Source: Butyriboletus loyo
Taxonomy: Eukaryota > Basidiomycota > Agaricomycetes > Boletales > Boletaceae
DNA length: 64,000 nt
Direction: 5' to 3'
NCBI GenBank assembly: GCA_038093515.1
Contig: JBBPSI010000036.1
Coordinates: forward strand, 1-64,000
Positions 11,587-23,981 of this stretch are shown here, piece by piece; position 1 is the first letter of the stretch; each line of letters starts with the position of its first letter. A program made the position numbers and the translations under genes. The notes beneath the pieces are model-generated. The model ran no database searches, was not told where the DNA came from, and saw only the letters and a program-made list of their open reading frames with translations.

Positions 11587-13616
11587 ATGAAGTATCCCAA
11601 AGTCGCTGGTCCGTCAACACGTCCACTATATCGTGTCTCATCGTGACGATGAATCTCAGGTTACGAGCTCATTCAAGAAATCGGTGGGGGTGGTTTCTCC
11701 AGGTAACGATCGCTCCGAGTACCGACGCCTTTGTCTGCTCACACCATCATGTATACTCCAGCGTGTTTCAGGCCGTGGATATCGACAACCATCGAGTGGC
11801 AGCATGCAAACTGATCTACATCACCGACAAAACAACCGACAAGGAACGCAAGACCGTAGACAAGGAAATGAAAATTCACGCCGCCTTGAAACACCGCAAC
11901 GTCCTCGAATTCATCAGCGCAGTCTTCGTCGAGCTCAAGTTTAAGCACCACTATGTACCTGGCATCTACATGCTCCTCGAGTTTGCCACGGGAGGCGACC
12001 TATTTGACAAGATCGGTGGGTGTGATGTCAAGCCAGCAGTCGTGTCACCGTGTTCAAATCTGCGACAGCCCCAGATATCGGTACAGGCGAAGATGTGGCC
12101 CATCTGTATTTCAAACAGTTGGTGGACGGGATGGCACGTCCCCTCGTTCCCGTGTCTGATCGCGCCACTCGCTCAACGTCGTACAGGAATTCATTCACGC
12201 GCAAGGCGTGTGTCACAGAGACCTCAAACCAGAAAATCTACTTCTCGACGTCGCCGGAACGCTCAAGATATCCGACTTTGGCCTCTCTGCCGTTTACAAA
12301 CAAAAGGAGACCGGGAAGACGCGTCCTCTGACCGAGCGTTGTGGCAGCTTACCCTACATCGCGCCCGAGGTGTGTGGCCACGTTTCTCCCGTTGACAACC
12401 ATGCTCATCGGAAACAACAGCTGAATTATGGGGCACCATATGAAGCAGAGCCCATCGATATATGGGGCATGGGTGTCATCCTGTTCACACTTCTCGCCGG
12501 GAGTATGTGTCATATGTGTTGACTCTTGGGATGGTCCTGACCCTTTGTTCAGATACTCCGTGGGATCAGCCAACCGATCGCAGCCTAGAGTTCTGTAGAT
12601 ACCTCTCGGGAGAGATATTCAACGAAGAACCGTGGACCAAGTTTAGCACCAACACGCTCTGTACGTACGACTCTCCCCTTTGTGTGACGACGACCAAACT
12701 TTTTGTATAGCTCTGATTTGTGGCATGCTCACCCTGGAACCCGACAAACGCATGACTATATCTGAAATTCATGCCCATCCTTGGTATGCAAAGTAAGTAA
12801 ACAACCGCGACGGGAAACCATCGTCGTTCACTCCCACCAGACCGAGTCAACTCGCTACGCAAGGCGTGCAAGCACTGGCTGAACGACTCGCCCAATCTTT
12901 GCGCGACAATGGTGATCTCATGTACGCCGATCCCAACCTCTCGGGCGCTAGGTAAGCATTCTCGTCCCTCCCAACAAGCAACGCTCGGTCGACCTGAAAA
13001 ACCTGCCACCTCTTCCAAAAAGTTCATGCAAAGACGGCGACGGCGACGAGATAATGTCTTCCGCTCAATCTCAATTCACGCAATCTCTCCTCTTATTCGT
13101 AAGTCCCCCCCTCCCCTTTCCATCCCCCCGCTTTCTTTTTCTTCCGATGACCGCTCTTCCTCACGCATCACCACATCCAGTCCCAAACCCAAAATGGCCG
13201 ACGCTACAACCCGCACCTCACCCGATTCTACACCTCGATCGGACCAGGCATCCTCATCGACCTCGTCAAAGAAAGCCTCGACGGGCTCGAGGTCAAATAC
13301 AAGGTCGCCCCCGTCGTTGCCGGGTCAAAGGCAGTCCATCGACTTCGAGTGGGCGGGTACGACAACCGCAAGATCGTGTACAAGGGGTGGATCGAGCTGG
13401 AAACATTTAGTCTGACGCATGTGTCGGGGGCGTTTTGTGTGATGCAGCGGGACGTGGTGCGTTTTCTCGTCGTTTGTTATTCGGGCTTTAGGGTTGGTGG
13501 TTGATGTGAAGCTTTTTTTTTTTTTTGGTGGATAGGGAAATCCGATCTCTTGGAGACAGTTTTGGAAGTCGTTGATTCTTTCGGAGGCGGTATTTCCTCA
13601 TGTCTTGCGAAAGTGA
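11587..13616 (+). CDS. CHK1: checkpoint kinase CHK1
   Basis: Ser/Thr kinase of the DNA damage and replication checkpoint, about 470 residues in several exons. The proposed first exon is tiny (ATG at 11587) and splices into the glycine loop GYELIQEIGGGGFS. Then follow VAACKLIYI with the ATP-binding Lys, LLEFATGGDLFDKI, the catalytic loop HRDLKPENLLL, DFGLSAVYKQK and the APE-type SLPYIAPEV. The C-terminal regulatory domain matches CHK1, with RRYNPHLTRFY, VGGYDNRKIVYKGWIELE, SGAFCVMQRDVGNPISWRQ and terminal PHVLRK. Near 13054-13190 an SQ/TQ cluster (four SQ or TQ pairs in about 17 residues) fits the ATR/Mec1 target region known in CHK1. The first-exon donor (GTCCGT) is weak, so the exact start is less sure than the rest. 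Confidence 0.9.
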
Positions 13617-13920
13617 AGAGCAGGCGATGATGACCATGTAGCGTAGAAATGCATGATTGGATTAAATTTGAGTACGATCATCGGTGATACCCTTGACGAG
13701 ACAACCGCATGGTCAGCTTGAATCAACGCAGTTCGAGATCGCAAGATCCAGACTACGTGTGGCGATCTATTTCACAAGCACTCAATCAACCGCACAGATG
13801 GCATGATTCTAACTGATTGGATGCTCGCGGATTACAACAAGGGACACTGAGATTACATGATACACTGAAGATAGATGATAAAAAGATATCGAGCCAATAA
13901 AGAAAACAAAAAAGGACCTT
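13617..13920. other. convergent intergenic spacer
   Basis: 304 bases between the stop of CHK1 and the stop of H2A. No gene; it should contain both 3' ends. An AATAAAG-type stretch near 13897 could serve polyadenylation of the CHK1 transcript. Confidence 0.5.
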
Positions 13921-14544
<624 letters not shown>

Positions 14545-14830
14545 GAGCTTAGGATGCACCCAGAGAGGCTTCCCTGGTAAACTGCGCACCTTTTCCAGAC
14601 TAAAAGATGGCCATGTAAGACGTATATTCATCGCAGAAAAACGAGTGTTGACGAACCATGTTTGCGTTGTACAGATATACAAAGGTGGGTGGTAGAGAGT
14701 GGGTGGTGGTGGTAAGAGGTCAAGAGTGGTCAGTCAAAGTGTGTGCGCCCCGCGTCATATATATATCGGTCACGTGACACTACCACACTCGTACATTTCC
14801 CAATTTGGCGATGACATTCTTGATCCCGGA

Positions 14831-15803
14831 ATGTCTGTGCACCGTCCAGTGAGACTACTGCATGGCACTTTAATCACTCGGTGGAACTCGTCGTCGTCGA
14901 GCAGTATCGACAAAAAGGCTGCTGATGTTGATGTGCCCCTTCCGCTGTTGCAGCGGCCACTTGGCATCAAGGACCGGCCGGTAGCACATAACAAGACATG
15001 GGACGATACGAGGAAGGAGTTGATGGACCAGGAAACTCGTCTCCAACAGCGACAACATCTGTAGGTCTCCTTTCGCGCTGTCCTTGCTCGTGTTCATCCC
15101 TCTCAGAATAAACGAAGCTGGCAAGGGGTACTTCACAGATTTGAATGCTACCCGAAGGCACGGAGGCAAGACATGGTTAGCACCCAATGTTATGGTCCGG
15201 GAGGATGTGAGTGAGAGGATACATCTTGTCGTTATCCTACTGAGAATACTCCCTAGAAAGCATTGTATTTCCCAAACGTGTCTGGTTCTCGGTTAGACAC
15301 CCGGGCTCAGACACACACCACCGATATTTGTCGCGGTCGCGTCTCTGTAATTGCTATGCTGTCCACGAGGATGTCGGAGGTGCTTGGTGATATCGTGTGC
15401 CCGCGATATGACGACTGATAGAGACCAGGTTCACGTCAATGGATTCGTCTCGCCGACGAATGCGCGGTATTTGTCCAACCCGCTATACCAATATGTCCAG
15501 ATCAACTTGCAGGAAAACCTTCTCAAGTCGTGGCTCGTGTCTCTGTTCCTATCATCCATTGCAAAGACGGTAGCCAAGGAGTTGCATCCCACGTATCTGG
15601 TATCCAGTCAAAGCGTAGAGTTTGTTCGCGAGCCTCTTGGCATGACGAACAAACACGTCGGGTACGTATACTTGGTGGACGAAAACCTCAAGATTAGGTG
15701 GGCGGGGTGTGCGGACGCCAAAGTCGAGGAGACAGAGGCACTGGAGATATGTACTGGTGTTTTACTGAACCGAGTCGAGAAAGCTAGGCAGGCACATAGA
15801 TAG
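14831..15803 (+). CDS. ATP10: ATP10, mitochondrial F1Fo ATP synthase assembly factor
   Basis: About 280 residues in three or four exons. The start at 14831 gives a presequence-like N terminus rich in Arg, Ser and hydrophobic residues (MSVHRPVRLLHGTLITRW), suited to mitochondrial import. Family blocks: a linker ending RPLGIKDRP, then AGKGYFTDLNATRRHGGKT, ALYFPNVSG, and the conserved C-terminal part with NPLYQYVQINLQENLLKSW, LGMTNKHVGYVYLVDENLK, IRWAGCADA and EALEICTGVLLNRVEKA. In yeast, Atp10 acts in the inner membrane on the Fo sector with Atp6; the same role is inferred. It ends 76 bases before the SEC24 start on the same strand. Confidence 0.9.
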
Positions 15804-15879
15804 ATAGTTGTTTGTCCGTGTTGGCTACGTGTCTCCAACAAAATACACCCATCCTCCTCACTTACAGACAACCCGTCCG

Positions 15880-18800
15880 ATGGCCTCCCCCGTGCAACAG
15901 CTGCCCCCAGGTTGGGCTACAGAGTGGTACAGTCCCGCCTCTTGACCCATTCGTATCATGCATACTCAAAATTTGCAGGGATCCAGACCACCAGCGATAT
16001 CTCTTCATCGGTCAGCTTTCTTCGCCACCCAACTTGCACCGAGTCCTGACCTTTCACAGAGACCGCAACCGGAAGAACGCAATGGGAACCTCCCGCTCAG
16101 GTCCCAACGGCCCCCATAGATGCACACGGACCCTCGGTCTCCCCTCCTCCGATCCATGGGCACTCCAAGCGTCGCCAGTACGCTGCAGGCCAGACACAAG
16201 CTTACTATAGTGCGGGCGACACTCTCCCTGACCCCACTTACGCTGCTGTCGGAGTCCAACAACAACAACAGCAGCAGCAGCAGCCTGCGCCTAGTACCCA
16301 GCTCTTCACCCCCGGGTTAGCAGCCGAGCAGGGTTACGCCGGACAACAACAGCCACAATATCCGCAAGAGCCCCAGTACATCAATGCTCCCGGATTCGGA
16401 CAGGAGCCTGTTTATTACCCCCCAACGGCACCCATTAACCAGTTGGCAGATCAGTTTGGTCAGATGGGCATGGGTCAGAAACCACTACAGCTCTACACGA
16501 CGAATCTATTGACGTCCCCACCCGACCCACGCGAGTTGAGTCGTCCGCCTCCAGAAATTCGGTTGCCTCCCAATTCGTGCATCACCACGTCGCCGTACGC
16601 GAACGCCGAGTATAGTTATCAACGGTGTACTCTAAATTCTATCCCGACGACGTCTTCTCTCCTCAGCAAGTCAAAGATACCACTTGCGCTCGTGATCACT
16701 CCTTACCGTACGGTGAAAGAGGGCGATCAGCCCGTCCCATTGGTCACGGACACAGTGATAGCTCGCTGCAGGCGTTGCAGAACATACATTAATCCATACG
16801 TTCAGTTCATTGACGGTGGAAGCCGGTGCGTTGCCTGCAATCTCATTTTTCAAGGCATGATTTCATTTGTCACATTTATTCAAGTTGGCGTTGCTGCATG
16901 TGCAATATGTCGAACGAGGTCCCTCAGCTCTTTGATTGGGATCAGGCTCGGAACCAGCCTGGTGATCGATGGATCCGTGATGAGTTAAATCATTCTGTTG
17001 TGGAGTTCGTCGCTCCGACGGAGTACATGGTTCGGCCACCTCAGCCGGCGGTGTATGTCTTCCTCATTGATGTCAGTCACACGGCCGTCCAGTCAGGTGA
17101 GGGATCACGCCTTCCGTGAATTAATGTTCCTGACGTTCTGTGTTCAGGCATGGTCGCTACTGCGACGCGTACCATCTTGGAAAACCTGGACCGTATACCC
17201 AACGAAGACGACCGTACCAAGGTGGCGTTCGTTGCGTTTGACACGTCGTTGTATTTCTTCTCGATGCCTGTGAGTTTTTGTCGGGCCTAGTCTGTCATTG
17301 GTCTCAATTGCATTTCATTGCAGCCCGGCACGACCGATTCCTCTATGCTGGTCGTTTCTGACGTCGAGGACGCCTTTTTGCCGAAACCAACTGATCTCCT
17401 CGTCAATCTGGCCGAAGCGAAAGCATCACTGGAATCCCTCCTTGGAAGAATCAATGATATGTTCCAAGATAATCACACTGTTGGCAGTGCTCTTGGTTCT
17501 GCCCTCCAAGCAGGTTTCAAGTTGATGGTATACACAATCTATTATTTTGGGTCTTTGTTTACCTGACGGCACTGTAGTCTCCGATCGGCGGAAAAATCAT
17601 CGTCTTGTCTGCTTCCCTACCTAGCATCGGTGTTGGTGCTCTCAAAAACCGGGAAGACCCCAAGATTCTTGGTACTTCCAAGGTACGAGTTAGGGGCCCA
17701 TCGGACGTCAAGAGTTCTCATTCCATAGCAAGGAATCCACATTGCTTCAAGCAGCGTCACCGTTCTACAAGACGTTTGCTATCGAATGTTCGCGTGCGCA
17801 AGTTTCCGTGGATATGTTCCTCTTCAGCTCAGCATACCAGGATGTCGCTAGTCTTGGTACGAGTTCATCATAAACCAACCATTTCTGAATTAACCTGTGT
17901 TGTAGCATGTCTTCCGCATTACACCTCCGGCCAGACGTTTTTTTATCCTGCATTCAACGCTTCGCGCACTGATGATGCCATCAAGTTTGCACATGAATTC
18001 GGTGAAGTACTTGCGATGCCGGTCATGCTTGAGGCTGTCATGCGTGTTCGTGCTTCAAAGGGTAAACATAATTACTGTTCTTTTCCCAATGTAATTTGAT
18101 CCTTTGATTCCAGGTTTGCGGATGGCGTCGTTCCACGGAAACTTTTTCGTCAGATCTACGGATCTCCTGGCGATGCCGGCTGTGCCCACCGACCAATCGT
18201 ATGCCATTGAAATCCAAATTGAAGACACTCTTACCGCGCCGTTTGTTGTCTTCCAGACTGCCGTTCTCCACACGACGTGCTATGGCGAGCGCCGCATTCG
18301 TGTCATCACCCTTGCACTCCCAACGACGAGCAGTCTTTCGGAAGTGTTTGCATCCGCAGATCAAGTGGCTATCGCGACGCTGTTGGCAAACAAGGCTGTG
18401 GAGCGGTCTTTGACGCACAAGCTGGAAGACAGCAGAGATGCGATCATGCAACGCATGGTGGACATACTCTCGTCCTACAAGAGTAGTATGACTGCTGCTG
18501 GTGCAGGTGCCAGTGCACAGTTGGCAATCTCCGAGAACCTGAAGATGCTCCCTGTGCTAGTTCTTGGACTTTTGAAGAACGTAGGGTTTCCGCTGGTTTT
18601 GTACGATTGTAACCGTGAAGTTGATATGTGATGCTGCTGCTTTGCTAGGTTGGTATCCGTCAAAGCGCCCAGATTCCCCCCGATCTTAGAGCATATGCAC
18701 AAGCACTACTTACTTCATTGCCGTCTCAAACACTCATTCCTTACATCCATCCCGCGTTCTATTCGCTACATAATATGCCTGCTGAGGTGCGCCCGTGTCA

Positions 18801-19357
18801 TGCTGCTTCAGCTTCCACTGACTTGTATTGCAGGCGGGCACTGTTGGGGAAAACGGTATCATTATGCCAACACCTCTGCCCTTGACTTCGGAGCGCTTAG
18901 AACGACATGGTCTTTTCCTCATAGAAGATGGTCAGACGATCTTCATGTGGGTCGGTCGGGATGCAGTGCCGCAGCTCATTTTGGATGTGTTCGATCTCCC
19001 CAACTACGAAGTCTTGCGTGGTGGCAAGGTGACCGTCGTTCCACTTTTGTGGACGATCTGATAACCAGTTCATGTATGCTCACCAATCCACGCCTTTTTT
19101 TTTTTTTGCCGCAGATGACGCTTCCGAATCTCGACAACCCGTTTTCGCAACGCATTAATGCGATCATCCAAAAAACCCGCGAGCTGCGCAGAGGGGTGTA
19201 CCATCCCCATCTGTACGTCGTCAAAGAGGATGGCGAACCACCATTACGACTGTGGGCACTCAGCTGTCTTATTCAAGATCGTGCGGATGTGTTGCCGAGT
19301 TATCAGCAGTTTATCAACCAACTCAAGGACAAGGTCAATGGGGCCAACAACTATTGA
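15880..19357 (+). CDS. SEC24: SEC24, COPII coat cargo adaptor with an N-terminal WW domain
   Basis: COPII cargo-binding subunit, about 950 residues in many exons. Exon 1 (15880-15926), a 32-base exon 2 (15979-16010) and exon 3 (from 16060) join in frame into a WW-type domain: LPPGW near residue 8, [13 protein letters not shown], and TGRTQWEPP, so both signature Trp and the final Pro are present. A glutamine run (CAA/CAG near 16258-16285) and a Pro/Gln/Tyr-rich region follow. Then comes the standard order: the zinc finger near 16760-16900 (CxxC, about 20 residues, CxxC; residues CRRC and CCMC), the Sec23/24 trunk ([47 protein letters not shown]), the beta-sandwich and helical domains, and a gelsolin-like end ([19 protein letters not shown]). 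The stop is at 19357. The SEC24 part is certain; the WW part rests on the splice reading. Confidence 0.93.
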
Positions 19358-20085
19358 GGGGCGTTGAGACGAAACGATGTGTGTAGAGTGGGAGTATTTG
19401 GGGTTGAGACGGAGAGGAGTTGAGAATCCGATGTTGTCCTCTGCCATTTCTTTTTCTTCCCTTTTTTTCTGACTTTGACGATGTAATGTCGGATCATCCG
19501 AGGATGCGATCATCGATGAATTGGTGATCTGCGTCACATTGCTTGGGACTTTCAGGTATGACAGCCTCGAAGGTTCAACGCGTTCGATCTCATGTGCAGG
19601 AGCGGCAAGATTCTTGAAGCTTGAAGCCTGAGAAATATCTATGCCATGACCGATCCCGATCCAGCGATGTCGATGAACTTGCGACGATGAATTGGTACAT
19701 GTAACGGTACAATCATCAAGCTGCTCAACAACTTCGTCCTCGGGTCGAAAAAACACTTAATATTCCGCAGGTGCAGTACAATAGCCAATGGTTTTCCGAG
19801 TGGCTTTTCGAGTTCGATCAATGTTCGAACATCGCTGTAATTTCTTGCACGTCACAACACTCTGCAATCGGGTGTTACAGTTGAATGAAACACCAGGATC
19901 GTCTCCAAACTCCAATTCTAACCAAGTCTCATGATCACCAACATCCCCCGCAGTCCATTTAAGACCAAGAATTTCAAGAAACCAGCCACTCCTTCAATAC
20001 TCAATGTCTTCGTAGCTGCGACAGAAAACTCTTCAGTGATGGACAACACAGTGAGTACATAACGGAGACTCACAGGTTACCATAT
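19358..20085. other. intergenic, no supported gene
   Basis: About 730 bases after SEC24. Frames on the minus strand are shadows without domains. T-rich and A-rich stretches near 19440-19470 fit the SEC24 3' end. Confidence 0.45.
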
Positions 20086-20223
20086 TCAGTGGTGGAGGCC
20101 CGGCGTGGGCCCGTAGAGCTCTCGGGGTTTGACGTCGCCAACAGTGTCGAAATGTCCACCGGGCAGCCCAGCTACCACAGCGACAATGCTGAGGAGCGCG
20201 ACCACGAGTTTGTTGCACAACAT
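20086..20223 (-). CDS. possible small secreted peptide (45 residues)
   Basis: An ATG at 20223 opens a 45-residue frame with a typical signal peptide (MLCNKLVVALLSIVAVVAGLP, followed by a short polar tail ending PTPGLHH). The tail lacks the C-terminal CaaX box of basidiomycete pheromone precursors and has no cysteine pairs. A TATTTAAAA-like element lies about 100 bases upstream at 20320-20330 on the same strand. No family recognised. It could also be exon 1 of a longer gene, because a GTAACC donor lies just after the stop. Confidence 0.35.
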   Translation of the reverse strand: MLCNKLVVALLSIVAVVAGLPGGHFDTVGDVKPRELYGPTPGLHH

Positions 20224-21099
20224 GGTGTATACGGGTGGAATCGAGTTATGAGTAGGTTGGTTTTGCAAGAGGCTTGCTCAGGTGGGTGATGATGGGTTTT
20301 TTTCAACGTCGAAGAGTCGATTTTAAATACATGCATCAAGGAAAGGGGATCCGAGATAGGTCGTTCTAGTTGACGTCGGACGCATTGTTGGGACGCCTGG
20401 ATATGCGTTCCAGGGATCGGCCCGCATAATCCTGGGCTCAGACTGAGACACCTCATGCAGTAAAAAGTACCTCTCACAGACCCATTTGTGAAGTAGGCAT
20501 CAGTTGGTCTGTGAGACCCGGAGGCATCAAATAGGAAAATTCATATGGAACTCACTTGGGCCACTCTCGGAGTGTCCCAGAGACCCCTGAGCCACATCTC
20601 ACGTATGTCAAATAAAATCTATTTACTGCTCACGAGGTGGATAGATGGTATACTGATGGGGTTGTTGCATCCAACAGAACACGAGTTCAAATGCAATGCT
20701 GAGTGGGTTGGCGTCTCCGCAAGACACATCAACGTATGTGACTGCGGTGGACGTGTTCCTCGTGCTGCATATTAAATGTATATGTTAAACAGATCCTTAT
20801 CCGCGTGTGTGGATGCGTAGGGTGATTGATCCGAAGCCGGTGGTGGTAATATAAGTATATCAGGAATGATGGGAAGGCGTCGTTACCGTCGTGGGCGGAC
20901 AGGCTGAGTGTTTAATGTGTGTGATGGTGTTGAAGAGTGGCATCATCCAAGACATATACCTTCATCCCAGTCAAACGGGGCCTTGTGGACAACAAGCAGT
21001 CATCATCACACGCTCGCTCAGTCACTCAGTAAGTCACTGGCCCGGGTCCTGTTCGGGTGATAAGGAGAAGCATTAGTGTCGACAGCGGTGGCAAACAAT
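20224..21099. other. intergenic, no supported gene
   Basis: Nothing recognisable apart from the proposed TATA element near 20325. Frames are short and lack domains. Confidence 0.4.
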
Positions 21100-22195
21100 A
21101 TTTGCTGTCAGGATTTGGGACAGGTCGTGAGGTCGACGAGGCCATATTCATTCGTACAAGTGCCAAGGTAGACTTCATGCGGAACCACCCAGTCTCCCAT
21201 TCTCCGGCTGTTTCTCCCTCTCGCATCCATCCCAACCTATTCTGCGTAAGTATCGCCACACGCACGAATATCAGTTGCATCCAGTTCCTGCAACCCCACC
21301 TTGTCTTCAGCTTCTTCTTCCCTCGCCACCTGTGCAACAGTCCTGCCTTCGGGCGGCACACACCAGCCTTTTTCCCGCGTGCTATACAACGACGAATGGT
21401 GGGCGAGCGCACGTTGAGTCTTGCAAAGGTGCTCGTTAGGATGCATCACCGTTGTCTGAATCATGGCATCCGGGGTTTGGGCCAGATCTGAGGTTAGCGT
21501 GGGACGGAAAAGGCCCTCCGTGCTCTCGTAGAACGATCGGATGTCAAGTTGAGGACGTCCTCTGGAAATATAGTACGAGAGCGAGGCAGTAAAGTAAGCT
21601 ATCAACAACAGGCGGCGAGAAGAGAACTTGTCGATACACGGAGGGAGGGAAGAGTGATAGAAGAAATTGGCATTGAAGGGCCTGTAGGATCCACCGACGC
21701 CGTAGGTGAGGACGTTGGCCAAGAAAGCTCCTCGATCGCATCCGCTATACCAGCTGCGGTCGAGATGTCAAACCGACATAGTCACCGTGTACTGTTAGGG
21801 TCTTCGGATACACCGTTTCCTCGTCCACGTGCGAGAGAAACGAGGGTCATACGAAACAAGGGCAACGATCGACCGCGCTGTGCGATTGTCGACGCTAGAA
21901 ACCAGCATCGGGGAACCAGACTCTCGGAAGTGAGAACTGCAGTCATGGCGAAGCCTGCGGCATATACCACATAACGATGATGACTGAAATACGAACCCTC
22001 GGCGCTGACGCCAACGGAACTGAACTCTGCACCATATCCGACGTGGATAAAGGGATGGAATACACCTTGTACGAAACGCGATAAGCAAAGGAATATTCTA
22101 TTCTTCAAGGCATTCAGACATAAAGTAGTCAAGATAACCAGCGTAGTAGCTGCAGTGAGGTTCCCATCAATGCCCACATGTTTGTAAAGGTTGTG
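21100..22195 (-). pseudogene. decayed, 5'-truncated questin-oxidase-like gene (DUF4243/AflY type)
   Basis: On the minus strand, separate frames match successive parts of the questin oxidase-like family: RFVQGVFHPFIHVGYGAEF with VGVSAEG then GFAMTAV (about 21950-22110), NANFF with SSRRLLLIAYFTASLSYY and ISRGRPQLDIRSFYES (about 21530-21690), TTVMHPNEHLCKTQRALAH (about 21410-21460), and finally VRVAILTQNRLGWMREGE (about 21200-21270). The first two could be joined by an intron, but the ELDAT and FVRVAIL parts lie in different frames with no room for an intron, and the segment after NANFF is shorter than I expect. The N-terminal half expected in this family was not found; a repeat begins at 22241. 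Relatives act as Baeyer-Villiger-type oxidases in fungal secondary metabolism, but this copy is unlikely to work. Confidence 0.6.
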
Positions 22196-22240
22196 CTTAT
22201 TGATGGGGCCTGGGGATGCGAATGCACGGCGCTGACACCC

Positions 22241-22410
22241 CAGTTCGAACGGCTAAGTTCGTTCCACTTCGATCTGACGAACTGTTCGGAGGTTTGCCTC
22301 GCCGATGTGCAGTCTCAACTTTCAGATTTGAAGCATCCAATGCAATAACATGCCGTCTTTGTTAGTCGGTGATGCACACTGACCACTCAATAGAATGGTA
22401 TAAATACTTG
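22241..22410 (+). repeat. duplicated segment, copy A, left arm
   Basis: Matches 23982-24150 over about 170 bases with scattered substitutions and small indels. Shared landmarks include the AAGTTCGTTCCACTTCGATC block, the CGGAGGTTTGCCTCGCCGA block, and GGTATAAA. The match stops soon after the TATA-like GGTATAAA at 22397-22404, the element that precedes the secreted protein gene in copy B. Confidence 0.8.
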
Positions 22411-22420
22411 CTGAAGTGTC

Positions 22421-22930
22421 AAAGCATCACCTTCAGTGGAACGGAGTCAAGTCGGCACCTGGCGGCCATGGTGATAGTCAGTAACCGGGCGACAAATTGT
22501 CTTATCGAAAAGGATACCTTAGTGTACACGAGTTCCTCGTTCTCCAACATTTACCCAGGCAAAGACTCCCTTTGAGTAGGGCTCATCATTTGTTACTTCA
22601 TGTTCTCGGACAGTTCTCGTGTATTTCTGCCGTATCAACCCTTTACCTTCGTCTTCCATGCTTGCCGCATTGCCCCAGAGTAATCCGCATGGCGCTGTCA
22701 TCAACAAATCTTTCAGCGTGGATATTTATGTCCCGCAACGAATTCCCTTTAGCAAGCGGCTGCCTCGGTTTAACTTTGAAAACCCCCGACCGCTTTGCAG
22801 GCGGTCCCCGTGATGGGGGCATTCATGACGTGTACTCGTGACGCGCCTTGAAGTGGTCGGAGTCAGGGCGATTGCCACCCAACGAGATTCCTTGAATGTT
22901 AATCCCTGGAGAACGTAGTGATTCGACGTG
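22421..22930 (+). repeat. duplicated segment, copy A, right arm
   Basis: Matches 24780-25310. Shared landmarks: CTTCAGTGGAA near 22430, ATGTTCTCGGACAGTTC near 22600, CAGAGTAATCCGCATGGCGC near 22675, and GTCAGGGCGATTG near 22863. It directly follows the left arm, so the roughly 630 bases that separate the arms in copy B, including the secreted protein gene, are absent here. Confidence 0.8.
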
Positions 22931-23595
22931 TCAAGGCGAGGATTAACTGACTGGAGACTGATGAAATCTAATCGTACAAGACTTGAAGACATCAAGAACT
23001 GTGTAAACACATGGTTAGTAGTTCGGGCATGCGTAAGTCGGAGCGACGCCCGGAATATTGTAATAACGGATTACCAGGATGGGCAGACTGAGGTGAGTTC
23101 GTAACTGAGCATACCTTACTAGTATTAGCTCAACTGAGTGAACAGGAGGACCGATTCCCTAAAGTCATTCACGACGGTCAAGGATTGTGCATTTCACCGC
23201 AGCGGCCGCAGCCACTTGAGGCGAGAAGCACACACATTAGGACATGATCTTGATCCGATTTGGGTCAGAAGTGGTAACAAGACTCGCCAGCGCACAAGCG
23301 CTGGACATGCGTGCCCTACGAGACTGTATCTTGTGTGAGGTGAACAGGAAGGCTCCGGGTTTGGAGCCAGCGACTGGGGAGAAGCGTGCAAGCCAGTCGT
23401 CCATGTTCAACGCGGATGTGGCTTGGTCAGAGTCCTGTGAGACACGAATGAGATCAATGTGGGGAACGGCGACGAGGAGGAGGAACGTACGACGTCCATA
23501 ATATGTGCTTGCATTCGACGACACTGATCAATACCCACGCATCGCTTGTGTAACACCCAATATGAATCCCGACGTGCATGGTAAGAAGGTCAAGC
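22931..23595. other. unassigned spacer between repeats
   Basis: Short frames on both strands only, with no domain or signal peptide. No similarity to the neighbouring repeat units was visible by eye. Confidence 0.4.
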
Positions 23596-23735
23596 TCGGA
23601 ACAGTTCTAGTTTGTATAAGCAACTCCTCGGTGCAACCCTGAAACTTTGAGACCGCTTTGCAGGTGGGGCCATTCTGGATTTAGATATCAAAAAGTCAAC
23701 ATGTTTTAAATGATGTGCATTCGTGACATGTCAAC
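23596..23735 (+). repeat. third, partial copy of the duplicated segment
   Basis: Holds a diverged piece of the right-arm end: ACAGTTCTAGTTTGTATAAG at 23600-23619 corresponds to a similar block near 25155-25175 of copy B, and GACCGCTTTGCAGG near 23651 matches copy A near 22790. CATTCGTGACATG near 23718 matches the ends of both copies. At least three units therefore once existed here. Confidence 0.6.
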
Positions 23736-23981
23736 TGAGAGGGGAGCGGCGCCACTACTGCGTCGTACATCTCCTTGGCTACTGCGTGTAACGTTGCAAG
23801 TCCACAATAACCGCCCCTTCACATACACAGAGGGGAAATTTTTTGGAAGCATTTTGTACAAGACATTCTGTCACATTGAACCGACTGAATCTTAGTGATG
23901 TTCCTGGCCCAGCTTCAGGCCGGGCCGCAGATATCTGAATGCTCTAACGACTCCAAATATTTGGAGACACTTCGCGTGTTT

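Noticed and set aside
20086..20223. Reading the small peptide as a mating pheromone precursor
   Set aside because: The C terminus lacks the CaaX box required for prenylation, and no pheromone receptor gene lies nearby.
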